Of a stretch of 64,000 nt of DNA, positions 52,662 through 61,289 are shown in pieces. The position numbers were made by a program, and so were the translations under genes. The notes under the pieces were generated by a model. That model ran no database searches. It was not told the origin of the DNA and was given only the letters and a program-made list of their open reading frames with translations. The DNA is from Gloeomargaritales cyanobacterium VI4D9 (GTDB lineage Bacteria; Cyanobacteriota; Cyanobacteriia; Gloeomargaritales; Gloeomargaritaceae). The stretch covers positions 1,153,157 to 1,217,156 of the forward strand of contig OV696605.1 in NCBI GenBank assembly GCA_927797885.1, in the 5' to 3' direction. Positions within the stretch are counted from its first letter, which is position 1. The number at the start of each line of letters is the position of its first letter.

Positions 52662-53462
52662 TCATTTGCGGGCAACGACGGCGAGGTTCCACGCCAAACG
52701 CTTCATGCCGGGAATGCGCTTAAACAGACGGTCAAATCGTTCTAAGAAGAGATAAGTTGGCCGTAGGCGTTGATGTTCAATGATAATTTTTTTCCAGTAG
52801 CGTTCCTGATTGGGATGGACTTTTTCAATTAGGTAAAATTGCAGAAAAATCCAGAGCGTTGCCAACCAAAATGTATCCCATTTGATTTCAGTGAATAGGG
52901 GACGGATTTGCCGAATGATTTTAATATCTAACGGTGTTTCATCGGTAGTGCGTACCTGGGTCGCCATGCGGCGGTAGATATTGATCACCGGATTGTGGAT
53001 CAAGGGGTCCCAAAAGCAAACGTACCCCCCCGGTTTGACCACCCGTTGCATTTCCCGCACTGCCACCAGCGGGTCAGGAATGTGATGGAGGAGGTTGGCC
53101 GCATAAACCATATCAAAGGTATCGTCCGGTATATCAATCGCCATCGCATTGATCACTTTACCCGTCACCGGTACGCCATATTTGGCCGCCAACTCCTGAG
53201 CCACGTGTACCATTTCCGGGGAATAATCTCCGGCCACACATTGCGCCCCCCGCAGGGCGAAATAAACGCTATTTTCCCCGGCTCCACAACCCAAATCGAG
53301 AATGTATTTCCCGTGCAGATCGCCTAAATGTCGGAGAATAAAGCGATTTTCCGGGGCAGTACAGGCTTCAAAGTAATCAGGCACATGAATCCCATCCGCA
53401 TCAATCGCTTTTGCCCAGGTGTCATGAAATTCCCGCTCCCGCCGGAGCACCTCATCTAACAT
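52662..53462 (-). CDS. Class I SAM-dependent methyltransferase
   Basis: A 266-residue Rossmann-fold methyltransferase. SAM-binding motif I is ILDLGCGAGENSVYFALRG near residue 54, motif II is FDMVYAANLLHHIPDP, and motif III is RVVKPGGYVCFWDPL. The C-terminal ~90 residues contain a hydrophobic stretch (FWLATLWIFLQFYLI) and a basic end, suggesting membrane association. Substrate unknown; UbiE/lipid or small-molecule methylation is possible. Convergent with thiG, 16 bp apart. Confidence 0.82.
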   Translation of the reverse strand: MLDEVLRREREFHDTWAKAIDADGIHVPDYFEACTAPENRFILRHLGDLHGKYILDLGCGAGENSVYFALRGAQCVAGDYSPEMVHVAQELAAKYGVPVTGKVINAMAIDIPDDTFDMVYAANLLHHIPDPLVAVREMQRVVKPGGYVCFWDPLIHNPVINIYRRMATQVRTTDETPLDIKIIRQIRPLFTEIKWDTFWLATLWIFLQFYLIEKVHPNQERYWKKIIIEHQRLRPTYLFLERFDRLFKRIPGMKRLAWNLAVVARK

Positions 53463-53500
53463 TTAGCTCTACCTTTCACTTGAAGCAACCTTACCACAAT

Positions 53501-54187
53501 TCACGGCACCGCATAGGGCAGGGGGTCAACGATCCCCGCTTGGCGAAACCCCTCCCGGCGCAAAATACAGCTATCACACACCCCACAGGCCAATTCTTCC
53601 CCCCGATAACAGGACCAGGTGAGTTCCCAGGGCACCCCCAATTCCTGACCCAACCGGATAATGTCCACCTTATGTAGATGTAGTAATGGTGCCGTCAATT
53701 CAATCGGTCGCCCCTCTCGCCCCCGTTTGGTGCCCAGGGTATAGACCGCCTGCATCGCCGCCAGATAATCCCCCCGACAGTCCGGGTAGCCCGAATAATC
53801 CAGGGCATTGGCTCCCAGATACACCCGCTCTGCCCCCAACACCTCCGCCCACGCCAGCGCCACACTCAGGAAAATCGTATTCCGAGCCGGAACATAGGTC
53901 ACGGGAATCCCCTGCGCCATTTCCGCCGGGAGCCGGTGACCGGGCACATCCATATCCCGTTGGGTCAATGCCGAACCGCCCCAACGCCCCAAATCCAGGG
54001 GAATGATCTCATGCCCCTGAACCGCCGCACTCTGGGCAACCGCCTGCGCCGATTGCAGTTCCCGGCGGTGACGTTGCTGATAATCAAATGAGAGGGCATA
54101 GCAGGCATACCCCGCCGCCTGAGCGGAATACAAAACCGTCGCCGAATCCAACCCCCCAGATAAAAGCACAACCGCCCGCTGATTCAT
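53501..54187 (-). CDS. queC: 7-cyano-7-deazaguanine synthase
   Basis: A 228-residue ATP-pyrophosphatase family enzyme that makes preQ0, precursor of queuosine. The PP-loop is VVLLSGGLDSATVL at the start, with DYQQRHRREL, YVPARNTIFLSVALAWAE and GANALDYSGYPDCR following. The zinc site is the four-Cys cluster SCYRGEELACGVCDSC near the C-terminus. Full family length. No queD/E/F neighbours. Confidence 0.95.
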   Translation of the reverse strand: MNQRAVVLLSGGLDSATVLYSAQAAGYACYALSFDYQQRHRRELQSAQAVAQSAAVQGHEIIPLDLGRWGGSALTQRDMDVPGHRLPAEMAQGIPVTYVPARNTIFLSVALAWAEVLGAERVYLGANALDYSGYPDCRGDYLAAMQAVYTLGTKRGREGRPIELTAPLLHLHKVDIIRLGQELGVPWELTWSCYRGEELACGVCDSCILRREGFRQAGIVDPLPYAVP

Positions 54188-54239
54188 CATTCACTGGCGC
54201 ACAACTATTGTTAGAATGATCACCATGTTAGAAAATATG

Positions 54240-54271
54240 AAAAAACCTGTGGGCAGTAAACCAGGTTTTTT
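54240..54271 (+). terminator. Perfect 10-bp hairpin with U-run in the leader of the 54304 gene
   Basis: AAAAAACCTG at 54240-54249 pairs completely with CAGGTTTTTT at 54262-54271 around a 12-nt loop. With T-runs on both strands it could stop transcription both ways. On the plus strand it lies about 33 bp before the ATG at 54304, after a TAGAAT-like -10 near 54211, so it could be an attenuator. On the minus strand it could end transcripts of the DUF1995 gene before queC. Confidence 0.65.
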
Positions 54272-54303
54272 GTTCGTAGCTGTTTCGCGTAAGGAGACCG
54301 CCG

Positions 54304-54594
54304 ATGCTACACCGCAAGCTTTACCAAATCTGTTGCGACGGTCGGGAAGTGTGGATTTACCTCAAGGATCAACAACGGGTAATCGAGCGGGCACGGATCA
54401 TGGACATTGAGGGGGACTTGGTAACGTTACGTTACGAAACGGAAGAAGAAGACGAAACCTGTGCTTGGGAAGAACTCATTCGCATGGAAAGTATCGGTGC
54501 CATCACCCAAAAATTAGCCTCCGTACCCCGGGGTGACCTGGAACCGCTCGTATCCGACGAATGCCCGGAAGCAGAGCAAATTCGCGACGATTAA
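54304..54594 (+). CDS. Small conserved cyanobacterial protein (DUF6679-like)
   Basis: A 96-residue acidic protein with an Sm-like or beta-barrel pattern: LHRKLYQICCDGREVWIYLK, followed by RARIMDIEGDLVTLRYETEE. It lacks membrane or catalytic motifs. I recall it as a conserved family in cyanobacteria (DUF6679), with moderate certainty. AAGGAG lies 8 bp before the ATG. Its 3' end overlaps the convergent DUF1995 gene by 4 bp. A strong hairpin in its leader suggests transcriptional control. Confidence 0.65.
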   Translation: MLHRKLYQICCDGREVWIYLKDQQRVIERARIMDIEGDLVTLRYETEEEDETCAWEELIRMESIGAITQKLASVPRGDLEPLVSDECPEAEQIRDD

Positions 54595-55265
54595 GCCCGC
54601 AGTGCCCGCAGTAACCGCCCCAAGCCCCGCCAAAAGTTTTCCCCCGTAGGCTGGGGGTTCAGCCTAGCCATGACCGTCTCCCCATCGGGATTCTGGGGAA
54701 ATTCCCCCGCCAAAACGTAAGCCCCCTCCGGTTCCTCCCGCCAAACTTGCCAGGGGTGGGGGTAAATTCTCAGCACCGCTCCCCCTTCCACCGGGCGCAA
54801 ATGGTACGCTGTGACCAGGGTTTGCAAAAACTCCTGCCGCAGTCGCCGTCCCGCATAGCCAATCCCCACCGTGCCCGCATCCTCCAAGCGGGGGTTGAGC
54901 AAAACCACCGGACAAACCGCCGTTTCCACCAATGCCCGCACCTGGGTCACCTCCGCCGGGTCAGGAGCCACCAGCACCACCCCCTGATCCCCCGGTTGGT
55001 GGGGTTCCCGCAGGGTTTCCACCCGCCAAGGCACCGCCCCCCAGTCCCGCCGCGCCAACGCCGCCCCCCCCGCATCGCTAAACACCACCCGTCCCGCCGT
55101 TCCCCACCCCACAAAGGCTTGCAAAAATTCCCGTACCAGGGGCATGGGTTTGACATCCGGGAGCCACAATTCCACGAGCAGACGGGTTTCCCCTTGGGCA
55201 ATTGCCTCTTGGGTGGCATTTTGGGCTTGGGCAATCGCTTCCGGCAGGGTTTGGGGTAAAGACAT
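54591..55265 (-). CDS. DUF1995 family protein
   Basis: About 224 residues. Begins SLPQTLPEAIAQAQNATQEA and has alternating strands and helices, with VVLVAPDPAEV, VVLLNPRLED and a C-terminal block IYPHPWQVWREEPEGAYVLA. This matches DUF1995, found in cyanobacteria and plastids (LPA3-related in plants), with a suggested connection to photosystem assembly that I treat as tentative. The ATG at 55265 directly precedes the conserved start. Confidence 0.78.
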   Translation of the reverse strand: MSLPQTLPEAIAQAQNATQEAIAQGETRLLVELWLPDVKPMPLVREFLQAFVGWGTAGRVVFSDAGGAALARRDWGAVPWRVETLREPHQPGDQGVVLVAPDPAEVTQVRALVETAVCPVVLLNPRLEDAGTVGIGYAGRRLRQEFLQTLVTAYHLRPVEGGAVLRIYPHPWQVWREEPEGAYVLAGEFPQNPDGETVMARLNPQPTGENFWRGLGRLLRALRA

Positions 55266-55297
55266 AACTGGCAAAACAATTGCAGATTATTTATATT

Positions 55298-56569
55298 ATG
55301 GGAAAATTATTGTCCCCAAAAATGATGCCCTTCCTTTTGGGTCTATTGGTGGGGCTGGTTGCCCTCTGGTTGTACCGCCGCTACCAACGGCGTTCCCTAA
55401 CTTATCGGAAAAAACGTCTATCCCAAGCGCAAGAAAATTATGACGAGCTTGACCAACGACATAAGCAGATTACCCAAGAGTATCAAAAAATACAGCAACA
55501 ATTGCGGGAATTAGAACGAGAAAATCAACACCTGCACCAGCAATTAGCTAACCTACAGCAGGAGAATGCAGTTTTAATCCAGCAACAGACTGAATCCATT
55601 CAGGAACAATTACAGGAATTAGAACGAGAAAATCAACACCTGCACCAGCAATTAGCTAACCTACATCAGGAGAATGCAGTTTTAATCCAACAACAGACTG
55701 AATCCATCCAGGAACAATTACAGGAATTAGAACGAGAAAATCAACACCTGCACCAGCAATTAGCTAACCTACATCAGGAGAATGCAGTTTTAATCCAACA
55801 ACAGACTGAATCCATCCAGGAACAATTACAGGAATTAGAACGAGAAAATCAACACCTGCACCAGCAATTAGCTAACCTACATCAGGAAAATACTGCTTTA
55901 CTTGAACAGCAGACAGAACCTACGCAAACCCATCAGGAAAAAGCACAAGAATTACAACAACAAATAGCAAAATTACAACAAGAGAATCAAACCCTAACAT
56001 CATTTTGTGACTATTTTGAAAAATGCGCTATTTCCACCGAAGAAAGACATATCTCACTTCAAGAACAATACGATTCACTCCAGCAAGCGTATCTTCAGTT
56101 GCAAGCCCAGTTGAATCATAGTAGATATAACAATTACACCACTTCAGCACCTACACCCGGAACCAATAACCGCCATGCCATCACGTTTTATAGCAATGAA
56201 ACTGACTTTTACCAGGATGAAACTTATGAATTAATGTTGCGTCTCATCGAGAAAGAATTGAATCGTCTCCCTAATAACTGTTACAAACGCCGCCGTGATT
56301 TATTAAGATCGCTTTTAGAGTGTAACCCTTCCCAGGGGCATTCCCATCAAATCCGCACCCAAATCAAAGAGTTATTCTCTGATTATAAGGGCATGACGAG
56401 ACGCTTGGAAACAAGACTTAAGCAACTCGGTTTTTCTCTTACTGAAGGAAATCACTATAAAATTACTTGGCAAGATGATAATCGGTACACATTTTCTTTT
56501 GCTAAAACCCCCAGTGACTACCGAGCGGATAACAACATTGCCCGTGACCTGATTCATCTATTATTTTAA
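55298..56569 (+). CDS. Membrane-anchored coiled-coil protein with tandem 36-aa repeats
   Basis: A 423-residue protein. One N-terminal membrane helix (MMPFLLGLLVGLVALWLY) is followed by a basic stretch. Four tandem 36-residue repeats, almost identical in DNA, then form a long Gln/Glu coiled coil (about residues 67-210). After a low-complexity linker, a C-terminal domain of about 130 residues ends with HYKITWQDDNRYTFSFAKTP and SDYRADNNIARDL, recalling HicA-like double-stranded RNA-binding folds. Base composition is more AT-rich than its neighbours. I do not recognise the family. The next gene follows 6 bp later. Confidence 0.65.
   Translation: MGKLLSPKMMPFLLGLLVGLVALWLYRRYQRRSLTYRKKRLSQAQENYDELDQRHKQITQEYQKIQQQLRELERENQHLHQQLANLQQENAVLIQQQTESIQEQLQELERENQHLHQQLANLHQENAVLIQQQTESIQEQLQELERENQHLHQQLANLHQENAVLIQQQTESIQEQLQELERENQHLHQQLANLHQENTALLEQQTEPTQTHQEKAQELQQQIAKLQQENQTLTSFCDYFEKCAISTEERHISLQEQYDSLQQAYLQLQAQLNHSRYNNYTTSAPTPGTNNRHAITFYSNETDFYQDETYELMLRLIEKELNRLPNNCYKRRRDLLRSLLECNPSQGHSHQIRTQIKELFSDYKGMTRRLETRLKQLGFSLTEGNHYKITWQDDNRYTFSFAKTPSDYRADNNIARDLIHLLF
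55496..55927 (+). repeat. Four in-frame 108-bp tandem repeats
   Basis: Units start at 55496, 55604, 55712 and 55820, each coding for about ELERENQHLHQQLANL plus a 20-residue tail. Units 2 and 3 are nearly identical at nucleotide level; units 1 and 4 diverge at their outer ends. The near-identity points to recent unequal crossing-over or slippage, and copy number may vary among strains. Confidence 0.92.
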
Positions 56570-56575
56570 TATTTA

Positions 56576-57259
56576 ATGAACGAACCCTTTTGTACCATTA
56601 CGGGGCTACCCATCCCCACGTTGACCCCGGAGCAAGTGACCCTCTGGTGGGAACGGGTGGCTACAGCCGGTTTGCCGCCGGAAGTCTGGGTGGAAACCGC
56701 TGGGCGCAGTAGTGCCATGCTCACCCTGGGCTGGCTAGGACAGGACTGGCAGGTGGGACGGGTGGTGGTGCTGGTGGGAAGTGGGACAGTTGGGGCAGTG
56801 GCATTGAGTGCCGCTCGTCATTTGGCGAACCGTTGTATGAATGTGCGGGTCTGGTTGAATCCCGAAATTGCCCCCAATTTATACTCACAAAATCAATATA
56901 ATTTATATCAAAAAACCGGTGCCCAAACCGTTGATCTTACTGAATTAACAGGCGAAAAAGTGGCGGTGGTTTTGGTAGGCAGTGATACCCCCCTCCTCCC
57001 GGAAATATGGGCATGGGTGGCGCAATCGGGGGCAGAAGTATTGCGGATCGGGGCAACGGTGGACGGGGTGGCGGTGGCAACCTTGGTTTTGGGTTTGCCG
57101 GTGATGGGAATGCCTTACGAGGGGCAACTTTACCTAGCGGACGTGGGCATTCCCCTGGCGGTGTACGAACAGTTGGGCTTGTACCATCGGTTTGTGTTTG
57201 GCAATCAGTATATTATTCCGATTTATCAACGGGTGGCAGTTGCGGATGTAGAAATATAG
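56576..57259 (+). CDS. NAD(P)H-hydrate epimerase-like (YjeF N-domain) protein
   Basis: A 227-residue Rossmann-like protein of the YjeF_N type, which epimerises damaged NAD(P)H hydrates. Visible: EVWVETAGRSSAMLTL, the nucleotide-binding strand VVVLVGSGTVGAVALSAARHLANR near residue 63, and VRVWLNPEIAP. The C-terminal kinase (dehydratase) half of bacterial Nnr is absent, so only the epimerase module is encoded. Some catalytic residues are not obvious to me. It is 6 bp after the coiled-coil gene. Confidence 0.72.
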   Translation: MNEPFCTITGLPIPTLTPEQVTLWWERVATAGLPPEVWVETAGRSSAMLTLGWLGQDWQVGRVVVLVGSGTVGAVALSAARHLANRCMNVRVWLNPEIAPNLYSQNQYNLYQKTGAQTVDLTELTGEKVAVVLVGSDTPLLPEIWAWVAQSGAEVLRIGATVDGVAVATLVLGLPVMGMPYEGQLYLADVGIPLAVYEQLGLYHRFVFGNQYIIPIYQRVAVADVEI

Positions 57260-57385
57260 CAATTTTGACCAATTAGTGAAGAGATATTTAGAAGTACCAG
57301 AGATGAGTGTTGTAACCGCCAATTTTGAACCAATCGAAATGCTCTGAAATATAGTCATTCCGTTTTAGAATGCGACATTTTTAGG

Positions 57386-57525
57386 TATAGCAATCCTACT
57401 TGATTTGCATTAGCTTGCGTGCCGTGGGCATACAAAAATTTCCTAGAACTATACACCGCAGGTGCTTCTTTTATGGGGGCGGTGCCCTGCGACCCCCTGT
57501 TCCATTCTTATTTAGGATTGCTATA
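57386..57525. repeat. Repeat family B, copy 6 (140 bp, with two inserts)
   Basis: TATAGCAATCC start and GGATTGCTATA end. It carries the same ~21-bp insert (TAGCTTGCGTGCCGTGGGCA) as copy 5 plus an extra ~24-bp insert before the GC-rich core. It lies in the 288-bp spacer between the YjeF-like gene and infC, which holds nothing else evident. Confidence 0.75.
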
Positions 57526-57547
57526 GTTCTAATCTGTCTAAACCTGT

Positions 57548-58090
57548 CTATTTTTTGGGCACCACAATCATAATCATATTGCGTCCTTCTTTTTGAGGTA
57601 GTTGTTGCACTTCCCCCACGTCCTGCAAATCGGTCGCCAACCGTTTCAATAAATCTTCTGCTAATTCACTGTGTTGGGATTCTCTTCCTCGGAAGGTGAT
57701 GGTTGCCTTCACTTTGTCCCCATCTTTCAAAAACCGTTTCGCCTGATTCACCCGCACTTGGTAGTCGTGTTCGTCAATTTTGTAACGCATCTTCACTTCT
57801 TTGACTTCCACGGTTTGCTGTTTTTTCTTGGCTTCCCGCGCCTTTTTTTCCTGCTGAAATTTATACTTCCCGTAGTCCATAATCCGACACACGGGCGGGT
57901 CGGCTTTTTCGCTGATCACCACCAAATCTAGTTCCCGCTCCTGAGCCAGGACGAGGGCTTCCCGGGGGGACATGATGCCCAATTGGGTGCCATCCACATC
58001 AATTAGACGCACCTTGGGGAAGCGAATCCGCTCATTAATATTGGGTAATGTGCGATTGGTGGGGCGGCGGGGTGGGGGGGTGGCGGTCAC
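57548..58090 (-). CDS. infC: Translation initiation factor IF-3
   Basis: A 180-residue protein with both IF-3 domains: N-domain with [19 protein letters not shown] and [15 protein letters not shown], Lys-rich linker ([13 protein letters not shown]), and C-domain [18 protein letters not shown] ... MIMIVVPKK. It binds the 30S subunit and checks start-codon pairing. The start is GTG, about 18 residues before the conserved [12 protein letters not shown], which is typical. No rpmI-rplT genes follow. Confidence 0.95.
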   Translation of the reverse strand: MTATPPPRRPTNRTLPNINERIRFPKVRLIDVDGTQLGIMSPREALVLAQERELDLVVISEKADPPVCRIMDYGKYKFQQEKKAREAKKKQQTVEVKEVKMRYKIDEHDYQVRVNQAKRFLKDGDKVKATITFRGRESQHSELAEDLLKRLATDLQDVGEVQQLPQKEGRNMIMIVVPKK

Positions 58091-58186
58091 GAAGTCAGCG
58101 GTAAAGGGTACACGTTGCGATAGCTAAGATTTTAACCGATGCCTTTGGGTTTGCCCATGCAGACATAGGGTTGTTAATCTTAACAT

Positions 58187-58405
58187 CTAATTTTCCCGGT
58201 TGACAAAGGGAAGCAACGCCAGCACCCGGGCTTGTTTGATGGCAAGGGTCAGTCGCCGTTGTTGTTTGGCGGTTAAGCCCGTTACCCGGCGAGGTAAAAT
58301 TTTGCCCTGTTCGCTAATAAATTTGCGTAGGAGGTCAATGTCCTTGTAATCAATGGGTTCGCTGGGTTTGAGGGGAGAAACCCGCCGCCGATAAAAAGTC
58401 ATCAC
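58187..58405 (-). CDS. rpsR: 30S ribosomal protein S18
   Basis: A 72-residue ribosomal protein with the conserved [19 protein letters not shown] and [20 protein letters not shown] blocks. Complete. Its ATG overlaps the rpmG stop (ATGA), the common cyanobacterial rpmG-rpsR arrangement. Confidence 0.97.
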   Translation of the reverse strand: MMTFYRRRVSPLKPSEPIDYKDIDLLRKFISEQGKILPRRVTGLTAKQQRRLTLAIKQARVLALLPFVNREN

Positions 58406-58596
58406 TTCGTCTCTTTATGAATGGTGTGTTTGTTGCAGTGGGGACAGAACTTTTTGAGTTCCAGACGCCCGGTGGTATTGCGGCGATTTTTCATGGTGGT
58501 GTACCGGGAAACCCCCGCCGACCGTTTGTCCAGGTTGGTGCGACACTCGGTACATTCCAGGGTGATCACCAGGCGCACGCCCTTGTTTTTAGCCAT
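58402..58596 (-). CDS. rpmG: 50S ribosomal protein L33
   Basis: A 64-residue protein. [15 protein letters not shown] and [16 protein letters not shown] hold two CxxC pairs, so this is the zinc-binding form of L33. First gene of the rpmG-rpsR pair. Confidence 0.97.
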   Translation of the reverse strand: MAKNKGVRLVITLECTECRTNLDKRSAGVSRYTTMKNRRNTTGRLELKKFCPHCNKHTIHKETK

Positions 58597-58661
58597 GAGG
58601 GATGCAACTCAAAACATGACGATTTTTAATCGTAACCTAAATTTTTAACTAAGGCAACGGA

Positions 58662-59039
58662 TCACTGGAATGCCCCCACCAGGTAGGCTTGCAGGTGATA
58701 GTGGGTGGACTCGCACCGCACCAGTGCCACATCGAAGCGACAGGGAGCCGTTTGCCATTGGGGGTGGTGACTGAGAAAAAGCGCCGCCGCCTGCCGCAAC
58801 CGTTCCTGTTTTTGGGGGGTAATGGCTTGCGCCCCGTCCCCATCCCAATTTCCCCGCCGACGGGTTTTAACTTCGACAAACACGAGGGTGTTGGCGGTTT
58901 GCATCACTAAATCCAGTTCTCCCCAGGGACACCGCCAGCGTCGGGCGATCACTTGCCACCCCTGCTGGGTCAACCACTCCGCTACCCAGTCTTCCCCCAG
59001 ATGTCCGGTGTTAGGCGTGGGGGACGGCTTGGGGGGCAT
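58662..59039 (-). CDS. yraN: UPF0102/YraN-family putative endonuclease
   Basis: A 125-residue Holliday-junction-resolvase-like protein. The nuclease core is visible: RRWRCPWGELDLVMQ followed by LVFVEVKTRRR, the D-x-(15)-E-x-K pattern. The N-terminus has the conserved GHLGEDWVAEWL. Cellular role not established. Its start overlaps the end of the pentapeptide-repeat gene by about 29 bp. Confidence 0.9.
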   Translation of the reverse strand: MPPKPSPTPNTGHLGEDWVAEWLTQQGWQVIARRWRCPWGELDLVMQTANTLVFVEVKTRRRGNWDGDGAQAITPQKQERLRQAAALFLSHHPQWQTAPCRFDVALVRCESTHYHLQAYLVGAFQ

Positions 59040-59745
59040 GGGTCGCCGGGAGAATCGTGCCGGTTAGGATCGCCCGGTTCAAAATCGCTCCGGTCAGGTC
59101 GGCACCGCTGAAATTAGCGTCCCGCAGGTTGGCACTGCTCAGGTCGCACTGGGTGAGATTGGCACCGTCCAGTTTGGCTGCGCGCAAATTGGCACCATTC
59201 AAAATGACGCTGGCGAGTTTTGCCCGACTCAGTACCGCCCCTTGCAAGACGGCACGGGATAAGTCCGCCCCCCGCAGGGAAGCCTCGGTTAAGTCCGCCT
59301 GGCGTAAATTTGCCCGACTCAAATCCGCATCCCAGAGGTTGGCACGGCTGAGATTCGCCTGGGTGAGGTTGGCACCCCCGAGCAAAGCCCGGCTCAAATC
59401 CGCCTCCACCAAGATGGCATGGCTCAGGTCCCCTTGGAATAAATTGGCTCCCCCCAAGTCCGCCTGGGTCAAATCCGTTTGCCAGAGAATTGCCCCGCTC
59501 AGTTTGGCGATCATCAACCCCGCCCCCCGCAGGGAAGCCCCACTCAAATCCGTTTCCCGGAGAATTGCCTGGTTCAAAATTGCCCCATCCAGGTTGGCAT
59601 TGGTGAGATAGGCTCCACTCAGCTTGGCTGCCGTCAGGTCCACGCCCCGCAGGTCCACCCCGGATAGGTCCACCCCGCTCAAATTGACCCGGCTGAAATT
59701 GCGTTCCCCTTGGGCATAAAGCTCTAGGAGTTCTTCGGCTTCCAT
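59011..59745 (-). CDS. Pentapeptide-repeat protein
   Basis: A 244-residue protein made almost entirely of A(D/N)LxX pentapeptide repeats, such as ADLSRANLWDADLSRANL, from about residue 17 to 230. It should form a right-handed quadrilateral beta-helix. A short N-terminal helix (EAEELLELYAQGER) caps it. Such proteins are abundant in cyanobacteria, and most have no assigned function. No signal peptide, so cytoplasmic. Confidence 0.93.
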   Translation of the reverse strand: MEAEELLELYAQGERNFSRVNLSGVDLSGVDLRGVDLTAAKLSGAYLTNANLDGAILNQAILRETDLSGASLRGAGLMIAKLSGAILWQTDLTQADLGGANLFQGDLSHAILVEADLSRALLGGANLTQANLSRANLWDADLSRANLRQADLTEASLRGADLSRAVLQGAVLSRAKLASVILNGANLRAAKLDGANLTQCDLSSANLRDANFSGADLTGAILNRAILTGTILPATHAPQAVPHA

Positions 59746-59893
59746 CGTGTGCCTCGCTTAGGACTTGTGGCTGAGTGGACTGGAACATTTCCCCAATAGT
59801 CCCTATCTTACTGTAAGTCGCACCGCCGTCCATCGCTCCCAACGGCAAGGTTTATCACCAAAAATAACCCCATCATGTTCAGGGTGTGAGGAA

Positions 59894-61180
59894 GTGGGTT
59901 TGTTTCACCGTCAATTTTTATTGGGCATCACCTGTATCGGTTGCCTCACAGTGGCGACCCCGGGCTGGGCACAGGCGACTTTGGAATCCTGGCGGGTTGA
60001 CCCCCACAGGCGGCGTTTGGAATTTCGCACGGATCAGCCGACCCAGCCCCAACTGCGGGTGGTGGGGGGTCAGCGGGTGGTGATTGACCTGCCGGATACC
60101 CGTTGGCGGCAACCCCAGACCCAACAGGACTTTGGCACGACCCAGGTGCGTATTGCCCAGTATCAACCGGATGTGGCGCGTTTGGTGGTGGCGGTACCAG
60201 AGGTGATCAGCCCGGCGCAGGTGCGGTTGGAACCCCAAGGCTCCCAGGGATGGACGGTGGTGTGGGGTGTACCGGTGAACGCCAGTACCATTCTCCAATC
60301 CGCCCAATGGCAAGGCTCGGGCATACTCCTGCGCTTGAGTGGTCCTGAGGTGGTGGGACGGGTGCGCCGTTCCAAAGATAGACAATGGCTATACGTTGAC
60401 CTGCCGAATACAGCGGTCAGTAGCAGTTTCCAAAACCAAACCCGTCCCTACAATCTGCGGGTGGAGCCGGGAGCAATGGGCAGTCTGCGTTTGGCACTGG
60501 AAGTCAAAACCAGCGACCCGGATTGGCAACTGCGCCCGATCCCCCAAGGATTGCTGTTAACCCGCCCGAATTCCACCCCGAGCACGAATCAAACCGCACC
60601 TCCAGCCCCTCCACCTCGCCCAGGAACCAAAACCCGCTATACGGTGCTGATTGACCCAGGGCATGGCGGTTCTGACCCCGGTGCGATTGGCAGGGGCGGC
60701 ATTCAAGAAAAAGAAATTGTGCTGGATATTTCCCGGCGGGTGGCACGCTTGTTGGAAGCCCAGGGGATACGCACAGTTCTGTCTCGCACCCAGGATGTGA
60801 CCTTAGACCTGGAACCCCGGGTCGCCCTAGCGGAGCGGGTCAATGCCACCCTGTTGGTGAGCATCCACGCCAATGCCATCAGCCTGAGCCGCCCGGAAGT
60901 CAATGGACTGGAAACCTACTACTACCAAAATGGGCAATGGCTGGCTCGCAGTATTCATAAAAACGTACTTAAAACCACCAATGCTCCCGACCGGGGGGTG
61001 CGCCAAGCCCGATTTTACGTCCTGCGCCGGAGTTCCATGCGGGCAAGTTTGGTGGAGGTGGGTTACGTCACGGGTGCCCAGGATGCCCCCCGGTTAGCTT
61101 CCAGCAGTTATCGCCAGCAGGTCGCCCAGGGGATTGCCCAGGGAATTATTCGCTATCTGGACAATTTGTCCCAAAAGTAA
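59894..61180 (+). CDS. amiC: N-acetylmuramoyl-L-alanine amidase (AMIN + Amidase_3)
   Basis: A 428-residue cell-wall hydrolase. A signal peptide (FLLGITCIGCLTVATPGWAQA) comes first, then an AMIN domain (about 30-245), a Pro-rich linker, and the zinc Amidase_3 domain. Zinc and catalytic residues lie in IDPGHGGSDPGAIG, a Glu in GIQEKEIVLD, SIHANA, and the catalytic Glu in LVEVGYVTG. It cleaves septal peptidoglycan; in cyanobacteria such enzymes help cell separation or form cell-cell channels. The start is GTG 59894 with GAGG upstream; the frame is open further upstream, but without a signal. Confidence 0.9.
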   Translation: MGLFHRQFLLGITCIGCLTVATPGWAQATLESWRVDPHRRRLEFRTDQPTQPQLRVVGGQRVVIDLPDTRWRQPQTQQDFGTTQVRIAQYQPDVARLVVAVPEVISPAQVRLEPQGSQGWTVVWGVPVNASTILQSAQWQGSGILLRLSGPEVVGRVRRSKDRQWLYVDLPNTAVSSSFQNQTRPYNLRVEPGAMGSLRLALEVKTSDPDWQLRPIPQGLLLTRPNSTPSTNQTAPPAPPPRPGTKTRYTVLIDPGHGGSDPGAIGRGGIQEKEIVLDISRRVARLLEAQGIRTVLSRTQDVTLDLEPRVALAERVNATLLVSIHANAISLSRPEVNGLETYYYQNGQWLARSIHKNVLKTTNAPDRGVRQARFYVLRRSSMRASLVEVGYVTGAQDAPRLASSSYRQQVAQGIAQGIIRYLDNLSQK

Positions 61181-61289
61181 GTAACATATAATTATATTTG
61201 CTTTATTCCGGCATAATTTTGCCTTTGCGCAACGTACCCAGGGTTCACTTCCTCACGGTTACTGTACTTACGGTGGTGGTGGGGAACTC

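Noticed and set aside
55496-55927. Assembly artefact explaining the 108-bp repeats
   Set aside because: The units differ at several positions and stay in frame across all four copies, which fits a genuine coding repeat, though the copy number could still be misassembled.
59057-59848. Other-frame and opposite-strand ORFs over the pentapeptide-repeat gene
   Set aside because: The regular 15-bp DNA periodicity keeps several frames open; only the frame with A(D/N)LxX repeats has family support.
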